This document shows positions 1 through 12,242 of a DNA stretch of 64,000 bases, one piece after another (the first letter of the stretch is position 1; each line of letters begins with the position of its first letter). The DNA is from Klebsormidium nitens. Lineage: Eukaryota; Streptophyta; Klebsormidiophyceae; Klebsormidiales; Klebsormidiaceae. The DNA lies in NCBI GenBank assembly GCA_000708835.1, contig DF236955.1, forward strand, positions 372,001-436,000. The letters run 5' to 3'. Below the pieces are notes generated by a model that was given only the letters and a program-made list of their open reading frames with translations, did no database searches and was not told where the DNA came from. The translations under genes and the position numbers were made by a program.

Positions 1-2369
1 CATGCATCCCCGGCAAAAGTTGTGGCGGCAGCCCGGCCACAGGTGGACGAACTCGGTGCCGGGCTGCTCTGCGAAGCACACCTGGCACTCGTGCACCTGG
101 GGAAGTAGAGGGAAGATGAGTTGGTTCATATTCTGCTGTGAAGGATGAGTCAGGAAAAAGTCGTATCCGGGGGGTCGTAAGAGGAAAGACGTGCAGTTTG
201 GTAAGATGCTCGCGAGGACAACTCAGTACGAAAATAATGAGGAGGGCGTGTTGAGAGAGTCCATACATCTCAAGATATCACATAACCAAAATCGCGGGTG
301 GTGAGGGATCAAGGCGACGACACTGTCTGCCTCAACAAGACTTTCAAAGGGAAGCTGGAAAGTCGTTCAGAACGACAGAGTTAAACGAAGTCATGAGACG
401 AAGGGCATTGAACGGGCCCCAAAAACACCTTTTCCTACAAGAGCAGACCCAACATACTTCTGTAGAAGGCTGATCTCAAGGGGTGGGACAGGCGTGATCA
501 ACGTCAAGGCTGACGTCGAGCCAGTCCACTGCCAAAACCCGTGCACGTATAGAGGACATATTTTCTGGCACCAAGCAAGCTGAAGAAAAGTCGGAGGCAC
601 TAACCCCTTTTCTAAACTCCTCCATGGTCTTCTCCTCGTTGTACCGCAGCAGCCGCGACAGCACGTCCTGCACGCCCCACCCCTCCGCCTGCGCCCGCTC
701 GTCATGCTCCGCGCTCTCCTTCCCCTTCCCTTCCGCATTCAACGTGCCCCCAAGCTCGAAACTTTCCCCCAAATCCAGGGTTTCAAACGTCTCCCTGGTC
801 AACCAGTCCGCCCACGAGTACACCACAACCTGACCCTGGTTTTCTTGCCAAACCTCGTCTAAGCCCCGGCACAACCGGCCCAGCTGCGGTCGCGTGAGCC
901 ACACGCTGGACAATGCAAACCGCGGGGGGGAGTGTGACGGGTACGCCGCCGGAAGAGTGCAGGTCAGCCGCAGGGGGGGGAGGTGCTCCAGCGTTAGCGA
1001 CAGTAACCTGCCCCCCTGCCAGGACTTTGCAACCCAGATCTGCCCCCTGGGGGGCTCTTTTCCATTGGTTTCCTTCTCCTCTGCCGCTGCCTCGCTGACC
1101 TCACCAGCTTGTGCGGTGGCGCTTTCGCCCTCTTCTTCTCTGGCAAAGTCGGAGGTTTCGTCTGTGTTTGAAGCCTCTGGTTGACTAAGACTATCTAGCG
1201 TGCTGCTCGGACCGCTGTCCAAAAGGCGCCCCAAGACTTGGATATGGGCGGCAGGCAGGGCAACATGGACCAAAAGCTCAAACGTTGTCGGGTCTGAGCT
1301 TGTTTGCTGAAAATCAGTGGCAAAGATCGACTCGAGGACCATCACCTGTCAGAGGGAAAAGTTGAAGATGAGGGGACTTGAAACGTTACACTTGAGTCTG
1401 GGCTGCAAGTGGGGGCTTTGAAGTCCATGACATTTGGGAACAACTAGGCCATATAGGTCTGGGGTCACGCTCTTGGATTTTGTTCTTCTCAATGATCGTA
1501 GGCTCTGAACTGGAACAGAAAGATGTGACTGCCAGGAAGGTATCTTCAAGTAGTCTTAGATTGATGCTGAAAGGCCGCGTTCCGCCAGCTGTTAGAGCAG
1601 GCTACTTTAGAGCACAACAACGTTACATAGAAAGTAAGATCCATAAGCCTCTTGGCAGCTCCCTTTGCTCTCACGCCCTCACCTCATCTTGCTGCTCCTC
1701 TTCATTCGCCGCCCTTTCCTCTTCTCCCAACATCGGTTCAACCAATCCGCGAATCTCAAAAACAGAATCCCCAGAGTCCTTCTCATAACTTGTACTGGCA
1801 CCCTGGTTCTTCCCTAGGGCCCCTTCTTTTTCCCCAACATTGCTGGCTGCAAGTTCTTCCACCATCTTAACCACCTCCTCCTGCTGACGATCTACTTCAG
1901 CGGACCCCTCGGCTGTATCCTTATCTGTACTGACCGTCAGGCCCTCATCTCCTATACTCTTTTGGCTATCGACGTTTCTCGTCCTCCAACTCTTACTCGC
2001 GCCCCCTCGGTTGCCTCCGCGCCTGCGGGAGCTGTTGCTTCGTTGATAAGGGTTCCCCTGCTCCGCCAGGTGGCCGTTCGTCTGCTCAACTCCTGGCACA
2101 TGTTGCCCCATCAAAGAAGACACACCTGGCACGAACTCAGGGGCCGATGCCCGCAACCCCGCACTCGGAGGCCCGCTTTTATAATTGCCGAGAAGCCTGC
2201 TAGGAGCTGTGTCTCCAGCCCCACCCTCAGCTTTATTGTGGCTGGATTGCTGTGCTTCCAAATCTCCCGCAGCATAAGGGGGGCGTCTGCGGTTGCTTCG
2301 TGGCCTCTGGCCCCAAGTGTCTGACCGTTTGACAGCTGGCTCAGGGGTAGCTCTGTTCGGTTGTGGCAT
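1..2369 (-). CDS. RNF14-like RWD/RBR E3 ubiquitin ligase (3' part beyond window)
   Basis: Likely an E3 ubiquitin ligase of the RING-between-RING class that passes ubiquitin through a catalytic cysteine in its RING2. Exons read on the minus strand are 2369-1683, 1345-605 and 96-1, joined in phase 0. Exon 1 encodes a charged, low-complexity N-terminus ending in EEQQDE. Exon 2 opens with VMVLESIF, the start of an RWD domain, and continues through the RWD signature around LPPLRLTCTLP-YPSHSPP and the helix GLDEVWQENQGQ, matching RNF14 order. The last visible exon begins VHECQVCF and contains the first cysteine/histidine ligands of RING1 (C-x2-C, then CRHNFCRGC). The IBR and RING2 lie beyond position 1. 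It is divergent from the proteasome chaperone gene at 3046. The family call is firm; the start codon at 2369 and possible extra introns are less certain. Confidence 0.85.
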
Positions 2370-3045
2370 CGGGTTACTGGCAGATGTGAAATTTGTGAGG
2401 GGTTTTGTAAGGGAGGGGCAGTGGAGTCCTTTGGTTCAGCAGGTGGGCTGCGGTCTTCTTCTGCGCTGAAACTCTTCAAGCAACACTTTACACAGGAGTC
2501 CCTTTGAGGTGGAAAAGCGGCATGCCGGAGCAGAGAGCCACTGCCAAGGAAAGTGCTTCTTAAACCAAAGAAGAGGCACAGAACTCACTCAGCCTCAGGA
2601 GGGAGCGCCCTCTCATGTGCCCTCTCGTCTTTTCAAATTGTGCCTGGACTGTCCACCATGAGGAGGTGGTCACCGGTGACGTACGTCTTCAACAACCCCG
2701 GTTACGCGACTGCCGTTCGGGCCACATGCACAGAGAAGCGGCAGGTTTCCAGTTCGGGCCGGCAGGCGGGTTGCGTAGCCGTTGATGCAACCGTGAGCTA
2801 GCGGGGGAAAATGGAACCCAATTTGGTTAACCTTATACCTATACCAACTGGTGTCATCAATTGGCTTGCAAGCTGACCAGATGCATTGCCATGACTCTGA
2901 GGGGGATAGTTCAAGACACATGCGAATGGCGATGGCCTAAACATTTCGCTGTTCCCTAAACGAGCTAGAGCGCCACTGCTCTGCCTTTGCCATTGGAAGT
3001 TGTCCATCCTGGAGCACGTTTTCCAACGTTTGGCATCGTAGCAAA
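2370..3045. promoter_or_regulatory. Divergent intergenic region, RBR ligase / PSMG2
   Basis: These 676 bases separate two genes that start in opposite directions (2369 minus, 3046 plus), so they should hold both promoters and 5' leaders. I see no clear TATA box or other named element. Open frames here are short and lack family features. Confidence 0.5.
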
Positions 3046-6000
3046 ATGGAGTTCTATGGAGAAGAGGGATCTGCGGCAGAGCTGAAGGGTACAACTCTAG
3101 TGGTTGTAAGTGAGACTTCCATCTGCTGGCGCCGAGCAATGTTGCTTGCATCAATGCATAATCTCTGCTTACTTGTCTTACGAGATCTTTAGAATGGTGG
3201 TGGAGAAAAATTGTTGTTCCTTCAGAACGGTGCTGGTGGCGCAAACGTTGGTGGTGATGCAAAGACTTGCAGCATCGGTGTTTGGTTTCGCATGATCAGA
3301 ATTTTGTTGTCCCTGAAACATATGAGCACGTCCTTCTCTGAGAAGGACATTACAGTGCTTGGCAGCTGCAAACTTAACATCCGCAGTTGCCACTTGTGCA
3401 GCTTCTTTCTATATTCCAGTCCCTCTTGCGCCCTCAGCAGTGTTTTTGCTGTTTGTTGAACAGCCACAGATATCTTCTGATTAAATGTTTTGAAGCAGCC
3501 CCATCTTGGATTGCATCTACTTCCTTACTTATACAACCTGCAATTGCAACCCTGAGATGCATAGCAAGTTGGCTGTAATTGGGGATTGAAAGTTTCTTTA
3601 TGCCTCCTTACACGCAGTGATGTTGAAAGCTGGGGTAAGCTGCCATATCACCCTGATCTTGAGAAGACACCAGTCAAAGAAGAGGGCTTATAGTTTGCTC
3701 GCTTTCATGGGAAATGATATTAGGTTCATATAACCATCCTGCAGCCTGCCATCTCGATCGGCAACGTCGGCCAGCTCGCCATCGATCTCATCATCACAGG
3801 CCTTGATCTGAAGCGGATTGGCTTTCTGGAGGAGCCAAATGTCCTCCCCTGTGCTGGGAATGATGCGGTGGGCCTCACCAGCGAGGGGATCATGAGCACA
3901 AGCCTAGAGGGTAAGCTTTATTGATTGGAAAGTCATACTTTATTGTCTCGCAGGACCCAAGATGCAGCTTGAGCACTTCTTATCGCATTTCCGAGGCAAT
4001 TTTGAGGCTTGTTGTTGATTACCATGTGACAGAAAGCAGATGATGAACAGCCTGATCCAAAGCAACTATCGGCACCCTCCTTGCTTAGATCTTCTGCCAT
4101 CTTCTGCCATCTTCTGCCATCTTCTGCCATGAATGACCAATGGAGAAACCAGTTGGTCACTTGATTGCAAGAAGATTGGCCTTGTTTCAAAGTGTCCCTA
4201 GTCACTGCTGAATCTTTTTGCTTATTTTGTTTTGCTCAAGCGCCGAGGTTTGATTACTCTTCATAGCCTGTCAATCAAGCCTCCTCCGTCCAGTTCACTT
4301 TCGACCCTTTGTAAATGCCGCATGGATATCCTTTACGATTGCAGAGACTGAAAGTTGTTATCCCACTCGGTACAGTGTTCCAAAGCTCGTCCGGCTCCAT
4401 CACTATCGTCCAGCAGCGGGCCCCGTACGCCCCCGGCCGGCTCAAAGCGTACGCTCAGAACCTGTCGGAATGGGTGAAGCGCAGCGGCTTTCAGAAGGTC
4501 GTCGTCCTTTCAGGACTGGATGCAGGGAAGCAGCTCGCCGGCCACTCTCTGCCGCAACAGCGGGTGCGCTACACTGCCGCGACAGCTGCTGTAAGCCAAG
4601 ACGAGAGAGCCACATCAGCGGAAACGGGACCCGGATCTGTAGGTCTTGAGCGGAAGTGCGAGGAGTTAGGGTGGCCCATCCTAGAAGATCTGGCGCCATC
4701 AGAGGGGCCGAATGGACACGGGCAGGAGGAAACTTCATCAAGCAATGGGACTTCGTACGGGTCAATGTTTGGCATCGAAGGGTCGGGGGCTACGGGATTG
4801 GAACGGGGTCAATGGTGGGGCCCGGGAAAGGCGTACCAGAGGACTGCTTTTTGGAAAATGTCGGAAGCTCTCAAGGCAAGTGTTTTGATGGTTTCGTCCT
4901 TGAGCAGCTCGCTTGTTTGTTTGAAGACCCAGAAAGGCTAGAGAGTAAACAGTGCGGTGGCGTTCTGCTGCTTTATGCACCAAGTCCGCTCTGGTTCTGC
5001 AGCAATCGTCCACCTCGTTCCCCTTGGGGCTGCAAACCTCACTGAATCAGTTAAGTGGCGCAATATGCTTGAGACCTGCAATCCGATGATATGTGGCAGT
5101 GTTAAAATGCACGACACCGTTCACTGACTCCGACCTGCCAAATGGGTAACATACACAATGACTTGCGACTTCCCACACGATCCAGGCGAACACCTAGTCC
5201 TCCATGCACTTGGATTTATGTCTTTCAAATGTCCGGTAACTTGACACGATGCTTCAAAGAATGCTTGTAACAGACGCGAGCAAGAATTCGCCTCTTCTCT
5301 ACCTTTTCTCTGTCCGGGTAGAGACGCCTTAGAAAGACGTCAGGACAGGTCCGGCGACATCATTTCTGCCTGGAACCGTTCTGCTGACTCCAGGCGGGAG
5401 TTGGAGCAAGCAAGCCAGCTGAGGCTGCCAAGCACAGGTGGTCGCTGCTCGGATCCCGTTGGAGAGACGGGTGGCCCTTGTGCTGCCGGTTCGATCGCTA
5501 AACGTCCGTGAGGAAGAGAGCTTTCAACATGCATCCTTGCCGTCGCTCACCGCTCAAGTTGCTAACATTCCGAACAGACTGTTTTTTCGTGCAGGAGCAG
5601 GGCGTGAGCGTGCTGTCGCTGCTTCTGCTGTGCTCAGAGGGCGACAACGTCCCGGACGGGCTCGCCCTGGCGACCGCGCTTGACTCGCTTCTAGGACTCC
5701 GTGGCGATCAAAAACCAGGTGACTAGACCTGAAGACGTCAGACGGATTGTTCCTGACGTCTGGAAATCACTTTTAGCCGTTTCGTGCAAGCTTTCGCCTT
5801 CATCAATTAGTCCGAGATGAGCTACTCCAACGTTTACCCGGTGCCTAAAGCCATTTTCCAGATGGGCTGCTTGCTTTTTCCCAGTCTAGTGACTAGGACA
5901 TGAAGTCCGTCCGCGGATCCATTGCCACAGTAATGAGCTGGTGACGTAAACCGACTCACTCCCATTGCAGAGAGCATGGAAAGGAGAAGAGCGATGAAAG

Positions 6001-6156
6001 GTGGTCTTTCGGCGGTGCTTTGACAGCGTTTCTCGGACCATTTCTCCGGTGCTGACATTCGATGACCGTGCAGGCAATGGCCCCAGCGGTTGGGACATCC
6101 CCAGCTCTTGGGCTTCTATATATGGGCCACCACCGGACACGTCGCTCTTTGGCTGA
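3046..6156 (+). CDS. PSMG2: Proteasome assembly chaperone 2 (PAC2/PSMG2)
   Basis: PAC2 pairs with PAC1 to scaffold assembly of the 20S proteasome alpha ring. Five exons, 3046-3105, 3745-3910, 4376-4875, 5595-5718 and 6074-6156, join in phase to give 310 residues. Exon 1 encodes MEFYGEEG...TTLVV. Exon 2 carries the hallmark PAISIGNVGQLAIDL and the GFLEEPNVLP strand. Exon 3 carries ITIVQQRAP and the KVVVLSGLD strand followed by a low-complexity insert (roughly residues 140-225). Exon 4 has LCSEGDNVPDGLALA. Exon 5 gives the conserved C-terminus WDIPSSWASIYGPPPD. This tail, by analogy to yeast and human chaperones, contacts the alpha-ring pocket. The start is the only ATG giving the right N-terminus. 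The third intron begins with GC rather than GT. The insert makes it longer than animal PSMG2. Confidence 0.93.
4091..4130. repeat. 10-bp minisatellite, four perfect units, in PSMG2 intron 2
   Basis: Four perfect head-to-tail copies of CTTCTGCCAT fill 4091-4130, with partial matches on the edges. It lies in the intron between the exons ending at 3910 and starting at 4376, so it is non-coding. Confidence 0.95.
4876..4877 (+). other. GC donor of a probable GC-AG intron in PSMG2
   Basis: After the codon AAG ending at 4875 the sequence is GCAAGT, matching the consensus for GC donors. The intron ends with GTGCAG at 5594. Joining 4875 to 5595 keeps phase 0 and joins the conserved helix to EQGVSVLSLLLLC as expected for the family. 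I saw no GT donor nearby giving an equally good join. Confidence 0.8.
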
Positions 6157-7282
6157 GCTTCCGCTTCGTGCTAGTGAGCAGGAAAAATTCCGTGGATTCA
6201 AATCTGCGATTCTGATGGCGAAGGTCGATGCAGGTGGGGTGAGCATAAGTGAAAAACACGTCGACAAATCTGGAGCTGCGCTCAACAGATTGCTGACACA
6301 GAACATATATCCGACGTGCGTGACACTGTTTGACAATTGCACACGTTCGTTGAGTGACCGAGCCTGGATGCATGTATCAGTACTAGTTCAATCACCACCT
6401 CAGGCGCACATCCTTAGCTTTCACATGACGGCATAGGTCATAGCGTTTATCTCCTGGCATGGCTTCAATACCGTGCAACCATGCCCTTATCGCTGCGCTC
6501 TTGAGTCTAGCGAGCCTGGTGGTCGGAAATTTCCTGGTCAGAGTCCGCGGTTGAACGCCGGCGCAGGCAGCCCAGCCGCCTCCAGATTTTACATGGTGTC
6601 CCTGTTGTATGCAATTGATCCTCGATCATTCAGCGTTACCGTCAGATATTTTAACAATATATGTGCGCGCATACATATGCAGCAGAATTCACTTGATGTC
6701 TATTGCCTTTGGCGAGCATGCTCAGGCCTGCGGCAACCATGCATGTAGCCCACCGTCGAGGCGGCAATTATGTATGTGAACGCATGGCACACATTGTAAC
6801 AGCGGCGCGCAAAGTGCCTAGAAGGGTAGCCACGAGCAGCTTCCTGCCATGGTCTGACCATTCATAGCGGAAAGCTCATGCAGTTGAGCAAGCAGCTAGA
6901 CGAAACGTACTGCTTCGAGTCGCGTTGCCAAAGACGAGGATTGAGATACAACTACGGATGAAGGGCTTCCAACGTGTCAGTAAAAAGTACACGGCCTAGT
7001 CCCAAATGCATTCTCGCTCAGGTGTGTTGAAGATATCCTTTCTCTACGACTACGAGCAGGCCGCTTGCCCTAGCCTACTTTCGCCAGATCATCCTATGTA
7101 CATCCCAAGTACAGCCGACCTCAGGGCCGCCTGAACGAAAAGCTTTGCAAGCACTGTTACACAATGAGTGTTCCCTGTAGATATCTGCAGATCTACATCA
7201 CGGGCCTGCTTGCCCTTCTTTTCTCACTCTCAAGCAACTAGTAGTAGTATCGCCTGACGACCTAAGACCATCACAATTGCCA
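6157..7282. other. Intergenic region between convergent genes
   Basis: It lies between the stop of PSMG2 (6156, plus) and the stop of the F-box gene (7283, minus). It must contain both 3' untranslated regions. I see no further gene, RNA or repeat. Confidence 0.5.
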
Positions 7283-10005
7283 TCAAGATCGATCCGCCTC
7301 AATCTCGCTATCACCATCCATGCCCGTGTCACTCGTGCTACCACCTTCCGCTCCGCTACCACTACCGGTTTCGCTCTCGCTCTCGCTCTCTCCATCCAGG
7401 TCGCCTTCGCTTTCACTGCTGCTTCCGCTTTCGCTCTCGCTGTCGCCGTCCAGGCCGCTTTCACTTTCGCTTCTGCTTCCGCTGTCGCTTTCAGTCTCGC
7501 TTTCCAAATCACTTCCTTCGTCACTCCCCACCTCACCATCCCGCATCGCCCTCTGTCGAGTTTCGGCTTTCTCCTTGGCTTCGAGTCGGAGCTGCGCTTT
7601 CACTTCCTCACTCGGTGCTTGCGCCAGCTTCTGTTCCAGCACCACCTCCTCCAGGCTGATGGCATCAGGATCCTGAGAAACGACAGATTCTTCCGGTCAG
7701 TGGAGGCTGTAAGCGAGTAACGCAACAATCCAGCGGGTCCCAGAAGACGACAGATTCTTCTCGTCAATCGAGGCTGCACGCAAGCAAGGAATCCATGCAG
7801 CAAGTCTCAGTTGACCTAATTTGGAAGTTTCTGCGGTCTTTTGGCGTGGAGGATCCTCAAGGCTTTTTGGCGGGCCTGACCGTGACAATTCAAGCCAACA
7901 ATGAATTTCCAGCTCTAAGACTGCAGAGGGTTTGAAGGACTGAGGCCAGCGTGGTTTAAAAAAGATCTCAGAAAGCCAAAGAAGCGAACGTCCACGGAAG
8001 CAATTGCAATCTAAGGACAGGAAAATCTTATCGGGCTATGCTCACCTTGACAAACTTTTCCACTGACTCCTGATGTGGATAGGCGCCAGGCACGAATCCC
8101 TCCTTCCGCAGGACACGATCGATTTTTCTGCTCCTCTTCCATGCATCGTCCCGCGCCCTAAACGCATCCAGAAGCATGGCCATGAACTCCGACAGACTCG
8201 GCTCCCCTTCCAGGATGTGCTTGTGCACCGACTGGTACAGACTGAACGGCAGGTCCGACTGCAGAACCTTGATGATGCTCCCCGGAACGTGCAGCGCCTT
8301 CTTTTGCCTCTCGTTTGGGTTCTTTCTGAACACCCGATAGCGAGTGGACCCGTCCCTGTGCGCCTCAGTCGGCCACCTCTCATGCAGCTTCGCCAGCCTG
8401 TCTCCGATACTAATCGAGTCACTCAGACCCAGGTCACGCACAAATTGTTGCCCCTCCAGAAAGCTGATCTTCCCTGTCAAGTGCCCCGTGAAATAGAGGG
8501 CGGCCTTGGAGCGTTCCAGCTTCAAGCCCTCCCCAGTGTGCGGCACCGCACTGCCCCCCACCATAGGGTACCCTGCCAGCCCCAGCACAATGTGACCGGC
8601 GAGACACATGAACCCGGTTGCCAGAAGTTGCTCAGCGTCGTCGTCCGAGTCCCAAAAAGGCCCCGCGCAGCAGGCCTCGAACAATTCGTCATAACTCCAG
8701 CTCGCGAGCAAGAAGTCACTCCCCTTCAGGGAGAAGACCACATTATGGCAGTAAGGACACTTTAGGGCCTTCTTTCCCAGTTTGGCGCCACCTCGATTCC
8801 GGCCCTGACAAATGTACGCAGCAGCCCCGCTCACTCTTGCCAACTCAGAGCCCTCAAAGTTTTTGACGATGCCCCTGCCCGCAATCAAGGGAGGGGCTGG
8901 TACAAAGGGGCTGGCGCAGGCAGTGGCCGCAAGCGCATGTGAGCACAGGCGCGCCAGCAACACCTCATCACTACCGAAAACGGCGCGCCAGGCCCACAGA
9001 ATCCTTTGCACCCTGCCCCTGTTTGAACCCCCCTGGTTCTGCTTCCACGTGCCCGAGGCCATCCCTCCAAGAGTAACCTCCACCCTGAAAGCCTTCACAC
9101 CACGAGGAACCTCCGCACAGACTCTCCGACTTTAGCACATCGTGAAAAGTTGGAAAGTGCAAGCCCGGGCAGAACACAGCCAACTTGTATAATCCGCCCC
9201 AGCCGCCAGGGGGTGTTTCTGTCTCGTAACCCAGCTCCTCAACCAGCCCCCCGGCATGCTTGAAGCACAGCTCCTTCCAGGTGACTTCCTTCATCACAGA
9301 GCGCCATTCCCTGTTGCAGATAAGGAGCGCACGTTTAGGGAAGAGCCGATTAGCAAAGGATGAATCGCAGATGGCAACCTACAAATGGAACAATCAAAGA
9401 AGCAGTCTGAACGTATGCTCGCCAGAATCGTCAGATAGCAAGATCATGTCCCACTTCTGCAATTGAAAGGGATTATGCACCAACATTTGGCAGATTAGAG
9501 GAAAGAAGCGAAGCATTTGATTTGAGAAGCATCTTCTTTGTTCCTGTTCAAAAAGACAAACTCTTGCAAATTTTGCATTGCCTTTGGAAAAGTAGTACAT
9601 GCTTTTCTAGATAGAGTAAGACCACGTAATCACTTGACTTGGCCCTCACCTGCACACTGCCTCCAAAGGCGCGAGGTCCTTTGGACTGGGCGCCAGTTTG
9701 ATGAAGATGTTGTGCAGGAGGTCGGGGCCCAATTCCGGCAGCACCGCATGGGGATTTGCAATGCTGCCCACACTCGCAGCGCCGTCCGCGTCAGCTGAGG
9801 CAGGGGTCTCCAATGAGCTCCCGGACTTCATGGAGTGCTGCTGTAAAAACTCAGTGAGAGTGTAGGTACTACCAGTGGGGAGCGGAGCCACTGTGAGGGG
9901 CGAGCGCACGGGATTGGAGCGCACCTTACTAGGAACCGTACTTGGCGTCCAAGGGTTTCCGCTACCCCGGCCGCACCTTCTGGGTGACTGAGCGCTCTGC
10001 GCCAT
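7283..10005 (-). CDS. EID1-like F-box protein with acidic Ser/Glu/Asp tail
   Basis: Probable substrate receptor of an SCF ubiquitin ligase. Exons on the minus strand: 10005-9650, 9310 to about 9120, about 9120 to 8046, and 7672-7283. The F-box spans the first junction (LPELGPDLLHNIF...LEAVCR joined to EWRSVMKEVTWKELC). It is followed by GGWGGLYKLAVFCPGL, a segment shared with EID1 and EID1-like F-box proteins. Later comes a possible zinc cluster (CPYC ... FMCLAGH), a basic helical region, and after DPDAISLEEV a tail of about 75 residues made of SES, DGD and GSS runs. The frame must change once between about 9098 and 9140 with no convincing intron. The neighbouring frames are clearly coding on both sides, so this is an undetected small intron, an assembly indel or a true frameshift. 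Substrate unknown. Confidence 0.75.
7290..7540 (-). repeat. Codon-level repeat encoding the acidic serine-rich tail
   Basis: Degenerate repeats of AGCGAGAGCGAG-type sequence encode SESE, DGDSE and GSGS blocks at the C-terminus of the F-box protein. On the opposite strand the same bases read as long Leu/Ser or Ala/Phe open frames, which are shadows. Confidence 0.85.
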
Positions 10006-12242
10006 GAGTGGTAGAATCAAAGAATCTAAATACTTGAGGCGCTTCGAAAAGTAACGGTTCTGCTGACCTCAATCAGTGGGTGTATGGAAGAGGAGTCCAT
10101 GTTCTCCTTCCCTGCGTTCTGTCTGCACTCGCAAGCCGTCTCCTCAGCTGATCAGACGTTCTGGAGGTTAAGAGGTTAGACCCTCACCAACCCCAGTCGA
10201 GAAAGGTCAAACAGACATCTAACCCCGGCACCAGCTTGGAACCTCCGTCCGCCCCTGCTAGAGGAGAAGGCCGGTGAAGATGTTCTACGTACTGAGAAAT
10301 GGTACCCGGTACCCCCGGTCCTTGACGGTCTGCGTAACGCACCTCTAACTACTTTCTGATAACCTGGTCCAGACCCTGATCCGCGAACTTGAGGGAACCC
10401 CCTGGCCCTGGGGTTCGAGAGTCTCAGACTGGTGGACTGTACAGAATCCTGCAGGAGTTCGACGTTTCATCTCCAGAGCAGCTGGTTTGACGTTCGAATG
10501 CTCTATGAACCTTGAAACTGAGCATTATGAACACGACTGAGGGCGGCTTTGTTGGTAGATCAATTCGTCCAGCTACAGATCATAAGGTCCATCCGTTGAA
10601 ATTTAGCAATCTCAATAGAAGGCAGATCATTGCAGGGACAATCAGATCTGCGCTAATTTTGATGCCAAACGATTCAGCTGACGTCACGTACAAGCCTGGG
10701 CGCCGGCTTGTAAGTTGCACCAGAGTTGTTCCTGATCAGGCGCTGCGCCGCGGGCGGCCTGCACTACCGCATTGCAGCGCCCACGTGGCCGCCTGCATTA
10801 GTGTTGCAGCCTTCAGAATACCTAACCGATGCACGTAATATAACGAATTCACAGAAGATACCACACGATGTAAAACGATATCAGAAGCGGGAGCAGTTAC
10901 CCCGACTGCCCAAGAGCCGCAATTAGTCTCGCCTTTGATGCCTTTCAAATATGCACACTCTTCCTTACACTTCGCTGAAGGGAACCTCCAAACCTCAAAC
11001 GCCGCCCTCCGCTAATATTTGATCTAATAGGTTGCAGTGGCCCGGCTTGGCATTCAACAAGTTGAAAGAAACCAGGATAGGACCAGATGGACATCGCAGA
11101 AGTTACCTTTGTCATGACGGATGGTAAAGAAGGCGACTGATGAATGGGTTACTCACTGCTGATTTGCGCAATTTCCCGGCTCTTTGGAGGATGACGTCTC
11201 CGACGGCCTTTCAATGATGAGGATGTTCTCGTGAATGCTAATTCGTAATCCATCTCGTACAACGACTTTGAGAAAGACGACTTGAAAGTCTCTGAAGACG
11301 ATGATGATGATTTGGAGGGGGACAACCCATGGGCTCTTGAGCAATTAGTTTATGAGCGCATAATGTTACCTATGAGGGTGTGGATTAGTCTGAAGAATCA
11401 AGAGAGTGACATCCCAAGCTCGTGGGCTTCAAATTGAATACGACAGAGGTTTGTGTTTGAAACAGTGGTACATCCGGAGTTATGATGATCGAGGATGTTC
11501 GAAACGTGGTTCAAGGGCAAGGGACTCAAGGATACATGGCATCCACGATAAAGTCCATCGGATCCAGATAAGCGTCCTGGGAGCAGGGAACTTTGTGCTT
11601 TAGTAGCGAAGCTTATCAATAGCACGCTTGAGAGAAAGTTCTGATTCTGACCAGTAAGCGAGTTAATTTCGAAGACTGATCTCACGAAAATTCCCCTCTC
11701 TGCCCACACTGGCCCGGTGTTTATCTGATTGTCAGAGCTTGTCAGATTTTCACGCAACGTTAATTAGGGAGGCACAAGAACAGGCGTGTTTTAACTTCCA
11801 CAACGGCTCACGGAGTCTACTTTATGAGTTGAGCGTCTTTATTGCGTGATGACATTGCCTGTAGGCGCGAGAGGAAGCAATGAGAACACGTGATCAATAA
11901 TCACGCAGCGGCTGCAGCTCCACCTCTCATGATGCGCCGCAAAGCGGTTTCCCTCCCCAGACAACAATGTACCATACTCGAGTCACAACAATCAACTTCC
12001 AACATGCACAGGTGAGACATACAAATGAGGCCGCCGCCCAGATCGCTCTAAGTGGAAACGAACATGAAGACGAGATGTTCATCTCAAACCCGGCTGAGGC
12101 ATTCTCAACCGGCAGGTACGACCTTAAAAGCGTTTTGATTAAGGATGAAAGCGATTCTCGTATGGTCTCAAAGACCGTTTCAATGAGGGAATGAAAAACT
12201 CTTCGAGTGTGCGAGTTATGGATATGCCTGAACTTCTACTAG
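10006..12242. other. Gene-poor 2.2-kb region
   Basis: It separates two minus-strand genes and should hold the promoter of the F-box gene (near 10006) and the 3' end of the NTF2-like gene (near 12243). Open frames are short, without family features or consistent splice chains. No repeat, RNA gene or transposon remnant was recognised. Confidence 0.45.

Noticed and set aside
4091-4130. Short direct repeats considered as a CRISPR-like array
   Set aside because: Units are 10 bases with no spacers, inside an intron of a eukaryotic gene.
7277-7720. Long plus-strand frames rich in Ala/Phe or Leu/Ser
   Set aside because: They mirror the repeat-coded acidic tail of the minus-strand F-box protein. They have no family features or splice sites of their own.
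9394-9600. Minus-strand frame starting MYYFSKGN between F-box exons
   Set aside because: Joining 9650 directly to 9310 keeps phase and restores the F-box (LEAVCR-EWRSV), so this stretch is intron.
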